Assembly: GCA_905221605.1 (NCBI GenBank)
Contig: CAJNDS010002096.1
Coordinates: 491,001-555,000, forward strand
Source of the DNA: Symbiodinium natans
Lineage: Eukaryota; Sar; Dinophyceae; Suessiales; Symbiodiniaceae
DNA: 64,000 nt
Direction: 5' to 3'
Part shown: piece after piece, positions 12,725 to 25,318 of the stretch
How the letters are laid out: each line of letters opens with the position of its first letter
How positions within the stretch are numbered: position 1 is the stretch's first letter
Program-made: the position numbers and the translations under genes
The notes under the pieces: model-generated
What the model saw: only the letters and a program-made list of their open reading frames with translations
Told to the model about the DNA's origin: nothing
The model's database searches: none

Positions 12725-12844
12725 CGTATGCCCTCCTTGTCTCGGATCGTGGCCTGCACATTGTCAATCCTTTCTGGATCTTCCTCCTCCAGGGCCGAAT
12801 CCAAAGTAATGGTCTTGCTGCTCCGCATCTTCAGGGCCACCGCG
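12725..12844 (-). CDS. ubiquitin-like domain exon
   Basis: On the - strand, a 120-nt segment after CAG (read at 12847-12845) and before a GT donor (12724-12723) codes VALKMRSSKTITLD, a 4-residue-longer turn, then IDNVQATIRDKEGI. This matches the first half of the ubiquitin fold: K-T-I-T-L-[DE] of strand beta-2 and I-[DE]-N-V-x-A-x-I-x-D-K-E-G-I of helix alpha-1. The usual first Met is absent, and PPDQQRLIF does not follow in frame, so the second half must lie in another exon or be lost. It may be a ubiquitin-like module within a longer protein, or a decaying copy. It is the only convincing - strand coding here. Confidence 0.5.
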
Positions 12845-12849
12845 CTGAC

Positions 12850-15800
12850 GCAACACCAGGGGGCCTCTTTCAGGATGTAGCCGGACGGTATGTCATGGCA
12901 TTCGAGGGTTCTAGCAAATTCTAGAGGCACGTGTCGAACGCAAGGGTTTCGGCCCTTATGCCCTAACGAAAGAATGTAAGTAGAACGGAGGGGGAGAGAG
13001 AAAGAGAAAACAAAAAAAACATCATAAACAAAAAACAAAATGCTGCATGGCTGACACGGTCGGACTTTGCAACAGATCAGTCGACACATGCTTCTTGTGT
13101 TCGAGTGCCAGTCTTCGACTATAGCAATAACCACTCGATAGTCAGTATTGCACCTCCTGGGACGCCCCACGTGCGAGGACATGTACTTTGCACTTGGAGA
13201 CGAAGTCCGCTCCTGATCTCTTTCTAGGCAGTTTTGAGTTTTTTACGCTGGGGACACATCACTGAGGTCTTGCAAGCGGGCTTGGATTTCGACAATGAGG
13301 ACTTTGGTAGCTGGGTGGGCAAACATGGCAGCACATGCAAATTTGCAATGGTTACGGGCTGTTAAAGGGGCTCGGTGCTTCAACATGCAGTCCACCGGAA
13401 CGCTTGGTAATTGGAATTGCTTTTGGCAGAGCATGATGCCTGCAATGAAAAGCACTTTATGCCGCGAGACGGCAAGAACCATTCTGGCATTCTGGCCTGC
13501 GCTATGACGTTGGTGTCTCCACCAGAGTCATCGACCTCTGGAAGTGCAAGATCCCACGAGGGCTTACAGCATTTGCGGTCCTTTTCGGTCTTTTGCAACC
13601 ACGCACGACAGGCTGATCTTGTGCTTGTTCCTCGCTAGCAAAGCGCGTGTTGGGTCAAAGTCTGATGGTGTTGACTGCCAGTACGTGCCGGGACTCAAGA
13701 AAATGAGCGCGGTGAGCACTGGGCTTCCTGGAGGCTACGAAGCCTGAGGCCCTCACGAATGGGAGTTTGTGCGGGGGGTTGACATAACGAACAAAGGTGG
13801 GGGAGCTTGCGGCATTTGGGACTGGACGGGGTCTTCAACGCAAGCCATGGCAACTTTTGGAGGGCGGTGCAGAGGGGCAATTGATGCCTGTAGTTGGCTT
13901 TAAAATGCACTCAACGGTTTCGACTCAGGGGCCCAGAACTTGGGAGCGCTTAAACAAAGTTCCGAGTTCCGGCAGCCAAGTTGTGAAAACAACTATTTGA
14001 GCATGCGTGCGTTTATGATGTATTTAGCAATTTGACTGTTTGAGTTGTTTTACACCGAACGTTTCGCTCTTGGTCGCTGGTTCGTATTGCCAAACAGAAA
14101 TGCAAGGATAAGTTTCGCAACATGTTCGAAGACTTCCTGGCGAAACGAGAGGCTTGGGTGTGGAGAGTTTGCGACTGGCTCCTGCAGATCTTGTTCTTTC
14201 AGGAGGTGAGGATGGGGGCGCAGAGGACTGACTGTAAAAGCAGCCCTATTCTTTCACAGTGATGGCACGCCGAGTTGGCAAATCACCGTTCTTAGAAGTG
14301 AGCCGGGTGCTCAATTGATCTTCGTTTATTGTGTCCGATTTTGGAAAGCCAGCTCCTTGAATCTTGCGGGCGTTGTTGTGTACAATCTTTTTTCTGTTTG
14401 GGCCAAGCAGGACTTGAGGAGACCTTCGGCTTGTCATGTCAGAGATTTAAGGTCACACACACCCCCATTTCCTGAATTGTCAGGACGCGTTTCTGCACAC
14501 GGTCAAGAATTTGTGTTCAGGATCAGCATCAGCATCAAGAAACCTTTTTTTGTGGTCGCGCTGTTGAGTTTTTCAATCTTTAGTGCCATCGGGTTGTGTC
14601 CTTCCGGGCATTTGGAGCGCGTGTGTTTTCAATGCCTCGTGTACTCGAAATGCAGCAATCAATGCACAATTCAGTGCGTTGGGACCATGAAGGCACAATT
14701 CCCCTGGACGTTGAAATGGTATGTACTTGCAGTGCGCGAGGCTTGTACAGACCAATTTTGCTTGGTGTCTAGATATGGGGACCCCCCCCCCGCCCCACCC
14801 CTTTGCCCTCCCAGCTTCGAAATTTGGTGTCATTGTAATGTCATTGTGAATCATTAGACCGACAGGCTCAGATGTCGACCCCAGCTTGTGACACCATTTA
14901 TGCCCGGGGTGGTAATTCCAGCTTCGCTAGCCGCTAGTTAGCTTTGGTGCACTACCTTGCCTTCTCTGGGCCTCTTAGGCCACGCTCGCCGTCCTCGAAA
15001 CTGTCATTATGGACGTCTGTGCGAACTGCGAAACTGCCGTCTGTCATCAGCTTTATGGATGTCCTGGTTCTCCATGTTCATGACTCCATGACTGTCACTT
15101 TTGCACGTCGGTGTTCTCTAACTTGCGAAACCTTCGTCGCTTTTTGGATGTCTGTGTTCACCAAGTGCGACACTGCCGTTGCTTTGTGACTTCTGGCTCA
15201 CATGGTCTCTTACTGTTTGGGGTCTCTGCCGTAAATTTTGTTGGGGTGACGTTAGAATCAGAATGGCCAGGCGGGGTGCACTCGCGCTGCGGAGCAGGTT
15301 TTGCTCGATCCTTGCTCGCATTTGGGATGAAAACCGCGCTCTCGCCTAGGCGAAGACGTGGGCGCACTCGCCATCTTCAAAACTGTCATCCTCGAAACTG
15401 ACATCGCTTTGGCTGTCTGTACTCGCGAACTGCGAAACTGCTGTCGCTTCTGATTGTTTGGGTACTGCGCTGGCGAAATCTTGTTGGTGTGTTCCGTTGT
15501 TCTACACAAATTGTGCGATTATTTGTGATTGAGTAATAGTGCGTTGTGCTATCGAATCACAGCAGCGAACGCGCATTAAGCTTTCACCTGACCATGGACG
15601 CAAAATATGTAGAATGCAGCGACCTTGGCAATGGGTTGGGGCATGCTGGGGGAGCAGGTCGTAATGGTGTGGCAACGAACGAAGCATGTAGCCCTTCTTG
15701 ATATTACACGTTTCGCTGCGGACAGCGTATATGGCTCTGGTGGTTTAGCTTGGTTTGGTTTTGAATTCACTGAGCATGGAGTCCTTGTTGATTCCAGCCA

Positions 15801-18800
15801 AACGTTTTCCAAGCAGATCCTGCCCATTCCCATTCCTCCAGTTTTTTGCATGCGTGGTCCAGGCCTGGTCTTTCGAAGCTTTGGACGTACAAATAAGTTG
15901 TCACAGCGGGGCCGCCCCACCCCATTGTGCTCTACAGCTTCGAGGCCTGAGCAGAATTAGGACGTGGTCACTCGCATGTACATGTCTAAGATTGTAAGTC
16001 GTGAAACGAGTGGGATTGCAGGGGAACTTTTCTCAACTGCCAAATAGCCCTCGAAATTGGGTACAATTGTAAGACGAAACAAAAAAGCGCGGGGACAACG
16101 TGGTCGCTCCTGGCGTTGGATGTTGGCAAAAAAGGCTTTGGAGGCTGGGGGGGGGGGGGGGGAGGGTAGATGTCAATGGAAAGTATAGGTAAGTTTAAAG
16201 TTGTCGAGCGTTTGTGCGTGTATTTTCAACGTTGTGTTTGTGAGGGACTAGAAGGTCTGCAGAAAGCGGCTACACGTGCCTGCACGATGGTGAAACGCGT
16301 GCATCAGTGAGCACGTGGACCATGCCTAATCTTGGACTCATGATTGTGGTTTGCTTAAGTCAGGAACTCCTTCGTGCCATATGTGCCAAGAAGTCGAGCC
16401 TCAAAGAGGAGCTCGGGCTAGTCGCAAGAGTCAAGAGTTGCAGAGTCAATTGAAAAAAGAGATTTGGGGTGCCAGGCGCAGGAAGGACCTTCCGCCCATG
16501 ACACAGTTTGAGCCGGCACCTAAGATCAGTATACATTGATACATCTACAGTCTATCTATTATATGATATATATATATATATGTATGTGTGTGTATGGTTC
16601 AAGCAAGGGTTTGTGGAGACATCGCTGCAGCACACGACGCGCCGATTCATGAAGCCTGCACAGCTGCAGGAAGAATCTTCTGCACGACGTTCAGCGAGTG
16701 CTGAAGGCATGTACCCTAACTACCCTCCAGCTGTTTCAGGATGTTTCAGGTTTTAGGGTTAAAAGCTTCGCAGTCATCTTCTTGTTGGATCCAGGGTTTT
16801 GCATGATATCTTTGAGAGGTTACGCCGTTTACGCGTTTGGGCCTTTTTTGGCACTCATCATCTCCTTTTCGGTGGTTTAGGGTTTCTTGCGTGACACATG
16901 CGATTCAAGCACCGCCCGAATGAAGCACCACCATTACCTCCTAGTGTTCAGGGTGGGCTTTCCACACTCCATCTCTTTTGGAGTTGGCGCTTCTGCGGTC
17001 TAGGCTTGTGCGCGAATCCGTGGTTGACCTTTTTTTGGTGCCAAGACTGAACTGGTTTCCAACCCTGACATGCGTGCTTTTCGTGATTGAGACAGTTTTC
17101 CAACCATGTCCAGAAGCGGAAGAGCCATGGTGCATGGTAGCTTGTTGACTGCCGCGTCGTCATGCTGTGTCCATGATACTGCCTTCCCAGAGAAGCCAGA
17201 TACATGTTTTACTCATGTTCCTGTTGTTCCACCTGTCCCATGCCCTTCCGGTCGTTCATAGGTAGTTGATAGCCTGAACGCCCCCTGAAATATCACCATC
17301 ACTTCGATAGATCCTTCGATCAGTTAAAGGCTGGTCCTGGCCAACGGCTTTCTTCCGGTTCCTTGCTAGATTCTGCTGGAAGTTTCCTTTGCACAATACT
17401 GTGCACTCGGTAAGAGGCTCGGCACGCGAAAGAAAGCTGGGTCCCATTGTCGGCCCCTGAGTGCCAGATACTTGAGGCTTCCGGAAGCCTGCTCACAATG
17501 ATACCCACAAGTCCCACTGGGTGCTGGCGCGTGTGGTGTATGATTCTCATCACAGCAGGCTGTGGCTATTTCATGTATGACCGAATGTCTGCAGGTCGGA
17601 ACTGCTTGAGGATCCGGCTATTCGGAGGCTCCCAGAATTGCAAAGATTGATGCGTGAAACACAACAAAATCGAAACAGCCTTTGCCCATCCTCGGTTTGG
17701 CGTTGTTCGGGTTAAATTCAGCTCGGGTCTCCAGTGGGTCTCCTGAATCCCACAGAGACGCAGAGCATTCGCGGAGTGCCCATTCTATGAAAACTCGGCA
17801 GAGAATCCTGCCGAGCATCCCTGAAGTATCCACCCCCCAGAGAATCCTGTGCTGCGGCATAATCACGCGCAAGTTCCCTGGAATGCCCACCACCAGTTGT
17901 CCATATAGAGTACCCCTGGAGTGCCTCTGTGGTTAATCCAAGTTGATTGCGTATACTGAGAAACAGCCGCAGCAATGATCGAACATGTGCAGGACTGTGG
18001 TCACAGAAGCATGTGGAAGGGTTTGCAAAAAAGCATTCGCTGAACTTCCCACGGAAGTCTAGACGTTTTGCAGAAGTACCACTTGAAGCGTTCGTGATGA
18101 CATTGGATACTATCATATGCTATCACGTTTCGAGAGTGTGGGTTGTTTGGTTGCGACAACAGACGTGAAATCTGCGGAAACTTTGAAGAAGCTGTGAGAA
18201 AACTCTGAATTCTTGCCCAAAATGGTCGGTCTACCCTCGATTCTTCCCCTGCCCTGCTCCTAGACCCACTCCTGTCCACAAATTTTCACTTTCGTCAGGT
18301 CCGCTTGGACCACCAGCGCCTGTTCAATTTATCACAAAATGATTGTGCGGAAGCGGCGGCGGATTCCATGTCCAGACTCGCGGCGAGAGTTTAATTATCT
18401 CTCATGTGATCCCTACAGTGCGTTAGAGTTGGAAGAAGTGTGTGAAATGACATATATCGTTTTTACATGCAGTCTTGCCATGGTGTCACGGGGGTCCCAC
18501 TGTACGAGTAAACGGGTGGACCTTGCGTCCGAGCAGGATATAGCGGTTTCAGACCCCACCTAAGCCTAGTGTCCAAAATGGGTCCATCAGCCAGGTCCCG
18601 TAAGTCGCACCATGTGCAGTTTGCGTCGTTCTTCTCGCCCCGTCCCCCGCTTGCCAAGACGAATGCTGCTCGACATGGAAATATTGAAACGACCTGACGC
18701 TTTACCTGCCACTTTGAAATCTTCCACACCTGCGACAGGAACGAACTGGAAAACGCCTCGCGACACTGTGGGGAAGACACCAAAGAATCATTTGTACAAC

Positions 18801-19369
18801 GTGGTGAAGGTATCAAAACATTGCCAGGAACGTGTCGTAGCATGCCATGGAACAAGGTGAGCCGATACAACTGCTTAAACTTTGCACATAGAGGCCCATG
18901 CATCAGCTCACAATCACTGCGCTGTCCTTGTCCCTGTCTCTGAAACGCCCCCAGTTCATCCTGACAGATATTGTCCATGTGCCAGCTGTGTGCATGTAAC
19001 AGTTAAATTGAATGAACAGGTCGGAGTTTTCAATGGGTAAACCGACAGATACATGCGGCACCACTGCTTTTGCTGATGCATTGGCGAATGATGCAGGGCA
19101 CGATGCAAGCTTCCTCGAGGGTTGGCCTTGTGGGAATGGCTTTCTTTACGGTGCAGCGGTGAAATTACAATGGCCCGAAGCCCAGCTGCTGTAGCGAACT
19201 TGTTTGACAAGCTTGCAGCGGCCTTGTTGTGGACGATGAGCGGCGGATGCCTGTAGCAAAAATAGTCAGTCCAAGGCAGATTTTGCTACTGGTAGTTGAA
19301 CTTGTGAAACCTTGTGAAGCTGAACCCGTTTTTGATTTCATCGCCGCGCGTTCCTGTGAACTCTTTCAG
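12850..19369. other. no gene recognised; minor repeats
   Basis: No exon with convincing borders or motif. Present are a purine-rich run near 12985-13045, a diverged duplicated segment built on 'cgaactgcgaaactgc' (14992-15050 and 15377-15455), a poly-G tract (16147-16161) and a TA/TG microsatellite (about 16546-16597). Open frames reach about 180 codons (14315-14857), with no domain. Confidence 0.3.
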
Positions 19370-19493
19370 CAGCAAACATGTCACAGCAAGAGGCGAAGAG
19401 GATGAAGGAATCAAGCCCGGACTCGACATCTCGGATGAGCTCACAAAGCTCAGAAGGGGTCTTGAAGAAGTGCTATTCCTGAACAAGGAATGA
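19370..19493 (+). CDS. candidate terminal exon, unknown product
   Basis: After the acceptor CTCTTTCAG, one frame runs SKHVTARGEEDEGIKPGLD, then ISDELTKLRRGLEEVLFLNKE, and stops at TGA 19491-19493. The acidic then amphipathic-helical composition and the pyrimidine-rich acceptor suggest a real last exon. No family recognised and no upstream exon found. Confidence 0.3.
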
Positions 19494-22435
19494 AGGAGCG
19501 CACTGGGAGCGCAGTATCAGTGAGTCCTTTTGGGGCATGGACAGAAGGGCTCGGGCAACGAGAGGTACTGCAGAAACGGGCGTGAGGGTTTCAGCAACGT
19601 TCGAGGCATAGGCGGCGCAGGCCTTTGTTGGTGTGGCGCCAGATGATGAGCCAAAAGCATGGCTTTGCACGGACCGGGTGGACTCGAGCAAGCTTGACCG
19701 CCGCTAGGCAGTTCGCAGTGCAAACAGAGGAGACAAACTGTGAACCGGAAAGGTCAATGAGAGGTCGGACATGCTCCTGCAGATGGACACGGTGCCCCGA
19801 ACGATCAGCTTGTGGTGCGTTTGGATGCTTCTATTTGTAAAGTATGTACCATGGACGGTATGGTGCAATTGCTTGGTGCTGTTATTTTATGCAATGAGAG
19901 GCGAGTGGCCCAACAGATGCGCTCCACATGACGTTGGAAGAGCGAAAGCAGGAGGCCAGTGCTGGCATTCGATTTTGAGTCAGCAATTATCCAGTGTCTT
20001 GTGCGTCAGTATTTTGCTACTGGCATACACTGCCACTCGCCCAGTTGTCATTGGCCGTCTTCGAGACGCTTGCAATTTTGCTACGTGGCTGCAGAAGAGC
20101 TGCTGTGTCGCCGTGTCGCCTGTGTTTAAGGCATCGCTTTTCCAGCTCTTGCAATGTCGCGCTGCTGTCGATACAGACACTCTAAGACTCTAAGGCAGCG
20201 CAACTTTCCTGATGGAGGAGGCCTGGGAAGTCATTTTCGAAACGTTGCTACAGCAGTTTACATCAATCACGTGCTGCTTCTTGGACTATTCTTTCAGTTT
20301 TTCATTCACGAGGTCTCAGCCTGGAAGATCTACAGCAGGTTCCTGCAACATGGCCAGCATCGAGTCAATTAGGCGTGTAGGATAGTCCTGCTGAACTCCA
20401 TAACTTATGCAGGCCGCCCTCTGTTTGCCTGAGCTAAGTAAGCTGCTGCGACTTTGAGCTTTTCGAATCAGATTAGGGTTCGCAAGACTAGGTTCGGCTT
20501 GAAAGAGGCTGGAATGCTGGTACTTTCTCTGATGCGCGACGAGGAGGTTCTTTCTTCAGACCCAAATTAGAAGGCACCGTGGCAAGGTCCTTGCAGTGCA
20601 AGTGTTCAAAGATCACCAAGGTGTACTCTGTAGTTGCTTAGTTCCTCCAAGATGTTTACCCCGTGCTGCCAGGAAGGCAATAAAAACAAAATCCCTTCTG
20701 CCCGCCAGTGGCACCTCTCTCGCGGATGCCTGCAAAATCTACGGAGCCAAAACAAGCTGGCGAATCCTAAAGTCGAACTGAGCATCCTTCCGCTGCGCAA
20801 TCGGCAAGAAGTGAATAAACCTCGTCATATTCTGTCACAAAAAAATCAGCAAAACCGGTCGTTTCTTTTTACAGATCGACTAATTTCACTTTTTGAAATC
20901 CCCTCCCCCCCTTGCTGCTCCATCGTTCGAAAAGTCTGGACCTGGTTATACAGAGCTTGCATTGCAAGTCAAAAGCAGAGCCAACTCCTTTGTGCAATAT
21001 CTAATATGTGTAATTTCCTTCAAGTTATCAAATTGTGCTCGCGAATTGGGCTTTGCAATGACAGAGGTGGGGGGGAGTGTAAGAGGGCAACATTCCCTCA
21101 CGCTTGCGCCGTCGTGACAGACGTGTGCTCTGAGGCAGTCGCAAGCTGCCTGGACGCAATGGAGTTTGTTTTGAGTGCCAATGTGTTTGTTGCCACAAAA
21201 ACATCATCCTTCGTCCATCACAACTGCATCCTGCATTTCTCGTTCTCAAGGACTGCAGTTTGGCCGACCGGCCTTGCAGCAGGTGCCGAAGTTCTGAGAG
21301 CCATGGCGAAGTCACAGCAGCCACTTCAGTCAAGCTTCAGCCAAGCTTCAGTTTTGGAAGGCACTGAGCAGAATGAAGACGGTGAAGGCCTTGCAGCTGC
21401 TTCACATTGCTTCACCAGCTGCCTATATTGTTCAGTATTCCAGGGGCTGCCTTTGGCACCAGCAGCCCGGGGGCTAAACCCGAAAACCACATGAGCCCGC
21501 AAGCATCATAAGATGGGGCGAGCGCCATGAGCATCATCAGGGGCTTGCTGGCATTTTGGAATGGGGCAGGAGGTAGGCGGGTCTCGCGCCAGGACCCCCC
21601 AAATGCTAGCATAGCCGGGTCAGCAGCGCTACCGTCGGGGATATCTGGTGGCAGCGTCGTGGCCCCAAGCCGGGCACGAACCCAGTGCAGGGCTTGCGTA
21701 AGCAAAAATGCTGGGACTGTTTGCAGCTATCCTCCAGCGCAGGCTGGCTTTTTGGGGTCCGGGCGCGGGACCCGACAGAGCATCATGAGCACTCTGACCT
21801 TGGGTCGGCGGGGCGATTTCAACATGTTTTGGAAAGGGCGCCGGAAGCTCTCCTTGATGAGTTTATTTTCCGGGTACAGAGCCCACCTCAGAGCACCAGC
21901 GGCCGCACCCGGGGCCGGGAACCGCCCGAAAGGCCGACATGTCAGTCGAGAATAAGTCGCCGTTTGTTTTTTACCTCTCACCGTGTTTGAAGGAAGGTAT
22001 CGAGGTTTAGGGCTTCGGGTTTTACCTTACCATACCTTTCCATGTCTTACCACCGTGGGCTATGAATGGGCGCTGGAGTCCCATTGGTGCGTTGCAGCCA
22101 CAATGCGGGTAGGAGCGGTCCGGTGGAGCAACCACTGTGGAACCCTTATAACTGAAATCTTTCGAGAACATTGTAGACATTGTAGAGTCGCAGGGTGTGA
22201 GAGATGTGATTGCCCGGTCCCACGCAGGCGCAAGCAACAGTGGAGTAATGGCGGATTGGCGTAGGGTATGCGGGCTGGGAAGGGGAACCATTTATCCAAG
22301 CTTAGGGGAGGGCATGGGGAGGAAGAGCCCTTTAAACTTTAAACATTAAATCATGAAACGTTGTAGAGTCCCATTATCACGAAAGCTAGCTCCTTGGAGC
22401 TTGCGAGAAAATCAATAAGTTAAAGGGCTGCGAGG
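19494..22435. other. no gene recognised
   Basis: Contains a 286-codon open frame (20634-21494, +) with no domain and with Cys, Ser and His content typical of a chance frame. Around 21535-21790 a word like GAGCATCATSAG recurs beside GGG-rich stretches, probably an old duplicated repeat. A TTTAGGG-like patch lies near 22005-22020. Confidence 0.3.
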
Positions 22436-23092
22436 GGCCCCCCCCCACCTTGCAGGCTTCTTAATCGTTCATTGGGCTCTGAAAATCCAAGCTCCCTATC
22501 CGCTGACCCAGGCTTCGGCTTTTCATCGATCCAGGGTGCATGAGCAGATATGGGGACATGCTTGCAACCTTCTGCTTCGCAGGGTTGGGCTTGGGCTTGG
22601 GGTCTAGGACTTAGGGTGTCTAGGCTTGCTTCAAGTCAAAAATTTTCAGGGAGCTAAATGAAAGCTGACAGTTCTTTTGTGAGATCCGTGCTTCGACTTG
22701 GTTCCCGTGGCACGACGAGCTGGTCCTCTGATTTGATGCAGATCGAGCCACAGAGCGCAAAACATAGGTGGCCCTCGAAAAGTAGCACCATCACAAAGTC
22801 ACGCCCAACCGCACACACCATTGCAAAGTACTCTCTGTCTTGCCTCTAGCAGCTTTACATGCGCACGTTTCCCTCCCTTGAGGCCCCCCTCCCCCGCCCC
22901 CCTTGCAGGCTTCTTTGGGTTTGTCAGATGCCATCGTTCATTGGACCCTGAAAATCCAAGCTCCCTATCCGACGACCCACGTGCACACTGACAGGGTTGG
23001 GCTTGGGCTTAATTGGGCTTGGGGTCTAGGACTTATAAGGGTGTCTAGGCTTAGTCTAGGCTTGCTTCAAGTCAAGAATTTTCAGGGGGCTC
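22436..23092. repeat. diverged direct duplication, about 210 bp
   Basis: 22436-22655 and 22884-23092 share the same order of blocks: C-rich run, CCTTGCAGGCTTCTT, TCGTTCATTGG, CTGAAAATCCAAGCTCCCTA, GGGTTGGGCTTGGGCTT, GGGGTCTAGGACTTA, GCTTGCTTCAAGTCAA and AATTTTCAGGG. Small insertions separate the copies. Origin unknown; possibly a short interspersed element. Confidence 0.8.
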
Positions 23093-23428
23093 ATTCATCC
23101 CTCGAAAATGCATTGATTGCTTCGCTGTCCGGCGTTTGTCTGGCTTTCGTAACCCCCAGTCTCACGTGTAGCCACACCGAACCTGGCAGGTATGGGGGAT
23201 GGCGGGGAGTTAGCCTATACTTGCCAATTGCATAGGACAACGAGTGTGGGAGCCGTGAGGAAGGTGGTGCGAGTGAATCCCACGGCATGGACTCTGGAGG
23301 AGGGCTGAGAAAGCAGCGCGGGGCAGACACTGAGACCCGTGAGAAAATCCTTTCGAAGAATTGAGATCAATTGAGCATGGATGGCGGGTTATGCGGGTTA
23401 GGGTGGGAAGCGTGGAGCAGCCATTGAT

Positions 23429-23950
23429 GTGGTACAGTCCAAGTATGTGCAAGTACTTGGCCACCGGGAGCGTCTGCAGACAACGAAATTCCAAGCCAAA
23501 GCCTTCACTAGCGTTGCCTGGGGAAGGTCGGCGGATAGCTTCATTCTGACCACCACAGTCTACCAATGCATACACGCGAGCACACTCCAGAGCGCTTGGC
23601 GACAATTTTCCTGGGAGCTTTTCTTTCGGAATTTGTCAGGTGTCTGTTCGAGCAGACGGCCATCAGATGGTCCAACTACGGCCAGCCAGTGCCTTATGTG
23701 CCTAGATGTGCCTAGCGCGATTGTAGAGCCGAGTTCTGTCACCTGGTGGTCGCCAAGATTCGCTGAACCTAGGCCGTCGAGGTTCTTGGCAAGGCAAGAG
23801 GTTGTCAAAAGCTCTCCATGCGCTGCTTTTTGGAATGCCGCCGCTGTTCAACGAGCTTTGAAGCAGGAGGGCATCACTAATGCCAGAACTTCGTTGGTGC
23901 AGGCGCCTCGCCTTGATTTGAATAGTTTATTGCTGGAGTTTATTGACTGA
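23429..23950 (+). CDS. weak coding candidate
   Basis: A 173-codon open frame whose final part (FWNAAAVQRALKQEGITNAR, then LDLNSLLLEFID before TGA) looks protein-like, while the middle does not. There is no start codon in good context and no known domain. It might contain one or two exons of the gene ending near 24.1 kb. Low confidence. Confidence 0.2.
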   Translation: MVQSKYVQVLGHRERLQTTKFQAKAFTSVAWGRSADSFILTTTVYQCIHASTLQSAWRQFSWELFFRNLSGVCSSRRPSDGPTTASQCLMCLDVPSAIVEPSSVTWWSPRFAEPRPSRFLARQEVVKSSPCAAFWNAAAVQRALKQEGITNARTSLVQAPRLDLNSLLLEFID

Positions 23951-23993
23951 CACAGAACGGAAAAGCCACAGCAAACTTCTGCAAATCCTAAAG

Positions 23994-24294
23994 TGCATCC
24001 TTTGTGCACATCGAGGATGCCAAAGAACCGGAGAAGCCAAAGCAGGATAAGCCAACGGCCAAAGAAGCCGCGGCAACGAGCTCACAGCCATCACAGCCAT
24101 CACAGCCAAAGCCCGCAGCTTTGGCTTTGGCTACTAGACCGCACCGCACTCGGCTTCCCAACACGGTAGCATGTCGCCATATGTCGCATCATGCCACATC
24201 ATGTCACGCTACATCGCAGCAATTCGCAGCATGTCTCAAATTCGAGATATCACACTGCCGTTTCGCGTTTCGGCTCAACTCCAGGTTGCCCTGA
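23994..24294 (+). CDS. candidate exon with charged Pro-rich sequence
   Basis: After an AAG acceptor the frame reads ASFVHIEDAKEPEKPKQDKP, then TAKEAAATSSQPSQPSQPKP. This is a charged, Lys/Glu/Pro-rich low-complexity tail with a small SQP repeat. The frame stays open to TGA at 24294, but the last 50 codons overlap a CATCATG-type simple repeat and may be non-coding. No family recognised. Confidence 0.3.
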
Positions 24295-24592
24295 GAAGCC
24301 CTAAACCCTAAGCGCATCCTTGAGCCTTGAACTCCTCAGAGGCTTGGGTGACGCACTTGGAAATTGACATGGAGTGTGTGGCGATGTGTGACGCATTCAA
24401 TAGCAACGTTGAATCAATAAAGAGAGTATAGCATACACAAATTTAGTACATTAAATGTAAAGTATTAGAGCACAGCCTGGACACTGAAAGTTTGAATGAC
24501 CTGAAAGTCTTGAAAGTGCTGAAAGCACCGAAAACTGAAGCTTCGGCTCTGGGAGGCACATGGAAGAGTCACGGGGACCACGGAGGACCATC

Positions 24593-24692
24593 TTGAGCAC
24601 CTTTTGAGCACCTTTTGAGCACCTTTTGAGCACCTTGAGCACCTGTGCATGTCTTGCTCCATGTCTTTGCAGTCTTTGCAGTCTTTGCACTT
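24593..24692. repeat. 13-bp tandem repeat (TTTTGAGCACC) and 9-bp repeat (TCTTTGCAG)
   Basis: Four copies of a CTTTTGAGCAC-type unit (24593-24643) and three copies of TCTTTGCAG/C (about 24664-24690). Confidence 0.9.
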
Positions 24693-25018
24693 TGCCTGAG
24701 CACTTTGCAACTGGGCTTTGCAACTGCGCTGCTCCTTGCAGTTCTTCATTTGCCCTCACTGCGAGGGATTACATCTTCAGCACCACCGACGAGCCCCATG
24801 TAACCAGAAGGTCGCGCCTTACTGAAAAGCTTTGTATGCTGTGTCACAAGTTGTGTTTATTTGTGTTTGCTTCATGTCCTCATTTAGCTTCGAATGTGGG
24901 TCCTGGCTCTGGCTCAGCTTCTGAAGTGCCAGGGCCGAGATTCTAAAGCAGCATCCGGAGATCAAAAGCCAAAAGCTCAGGACGTCGGCCCATGGGCCGG
25001 TATGCTGGCACATGCATA

Positions 25019-25098
25019 CATACGTATATTTTTACAAATATACAGATGCACATATGCATATATGTACGCATGTGTACATATAGTATACATATATAATG
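25019..25098. repeat. TACATA/TATACA microsatellite
   Basis: Degenerate run of ATACAT, ATATGCATA and GTACATATA words upstream of the glutaredoxin gene. Confidence 0.8.
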
Positions 25099-25318
25099 GA
25101 TGCAAAGCAGGTTTGATGGGGCCTGAATGGCGAACCAAGTACATCGTGGCAGCGACTGCGTCGTTCTCAGAGAAAAGATTCCTTTGGACTACAGGGCGTG
25201 TCGCTCTTGTCTTGAAGCACTTGGTAACCTGCATGCAGCACAGATGCGTTTGGCACAGAAAGTGTTATTACGGAATACATCATTCTCATAATATCATATC
25301 GTTATACTCGTCTGAGCC

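Noticed and set aside
20634-21494. 286-codon + strand ORF
   Set aside because: No domain, composition like translated non-coding DNA, and several competing frames. A short real exon inside cannot be excluded.
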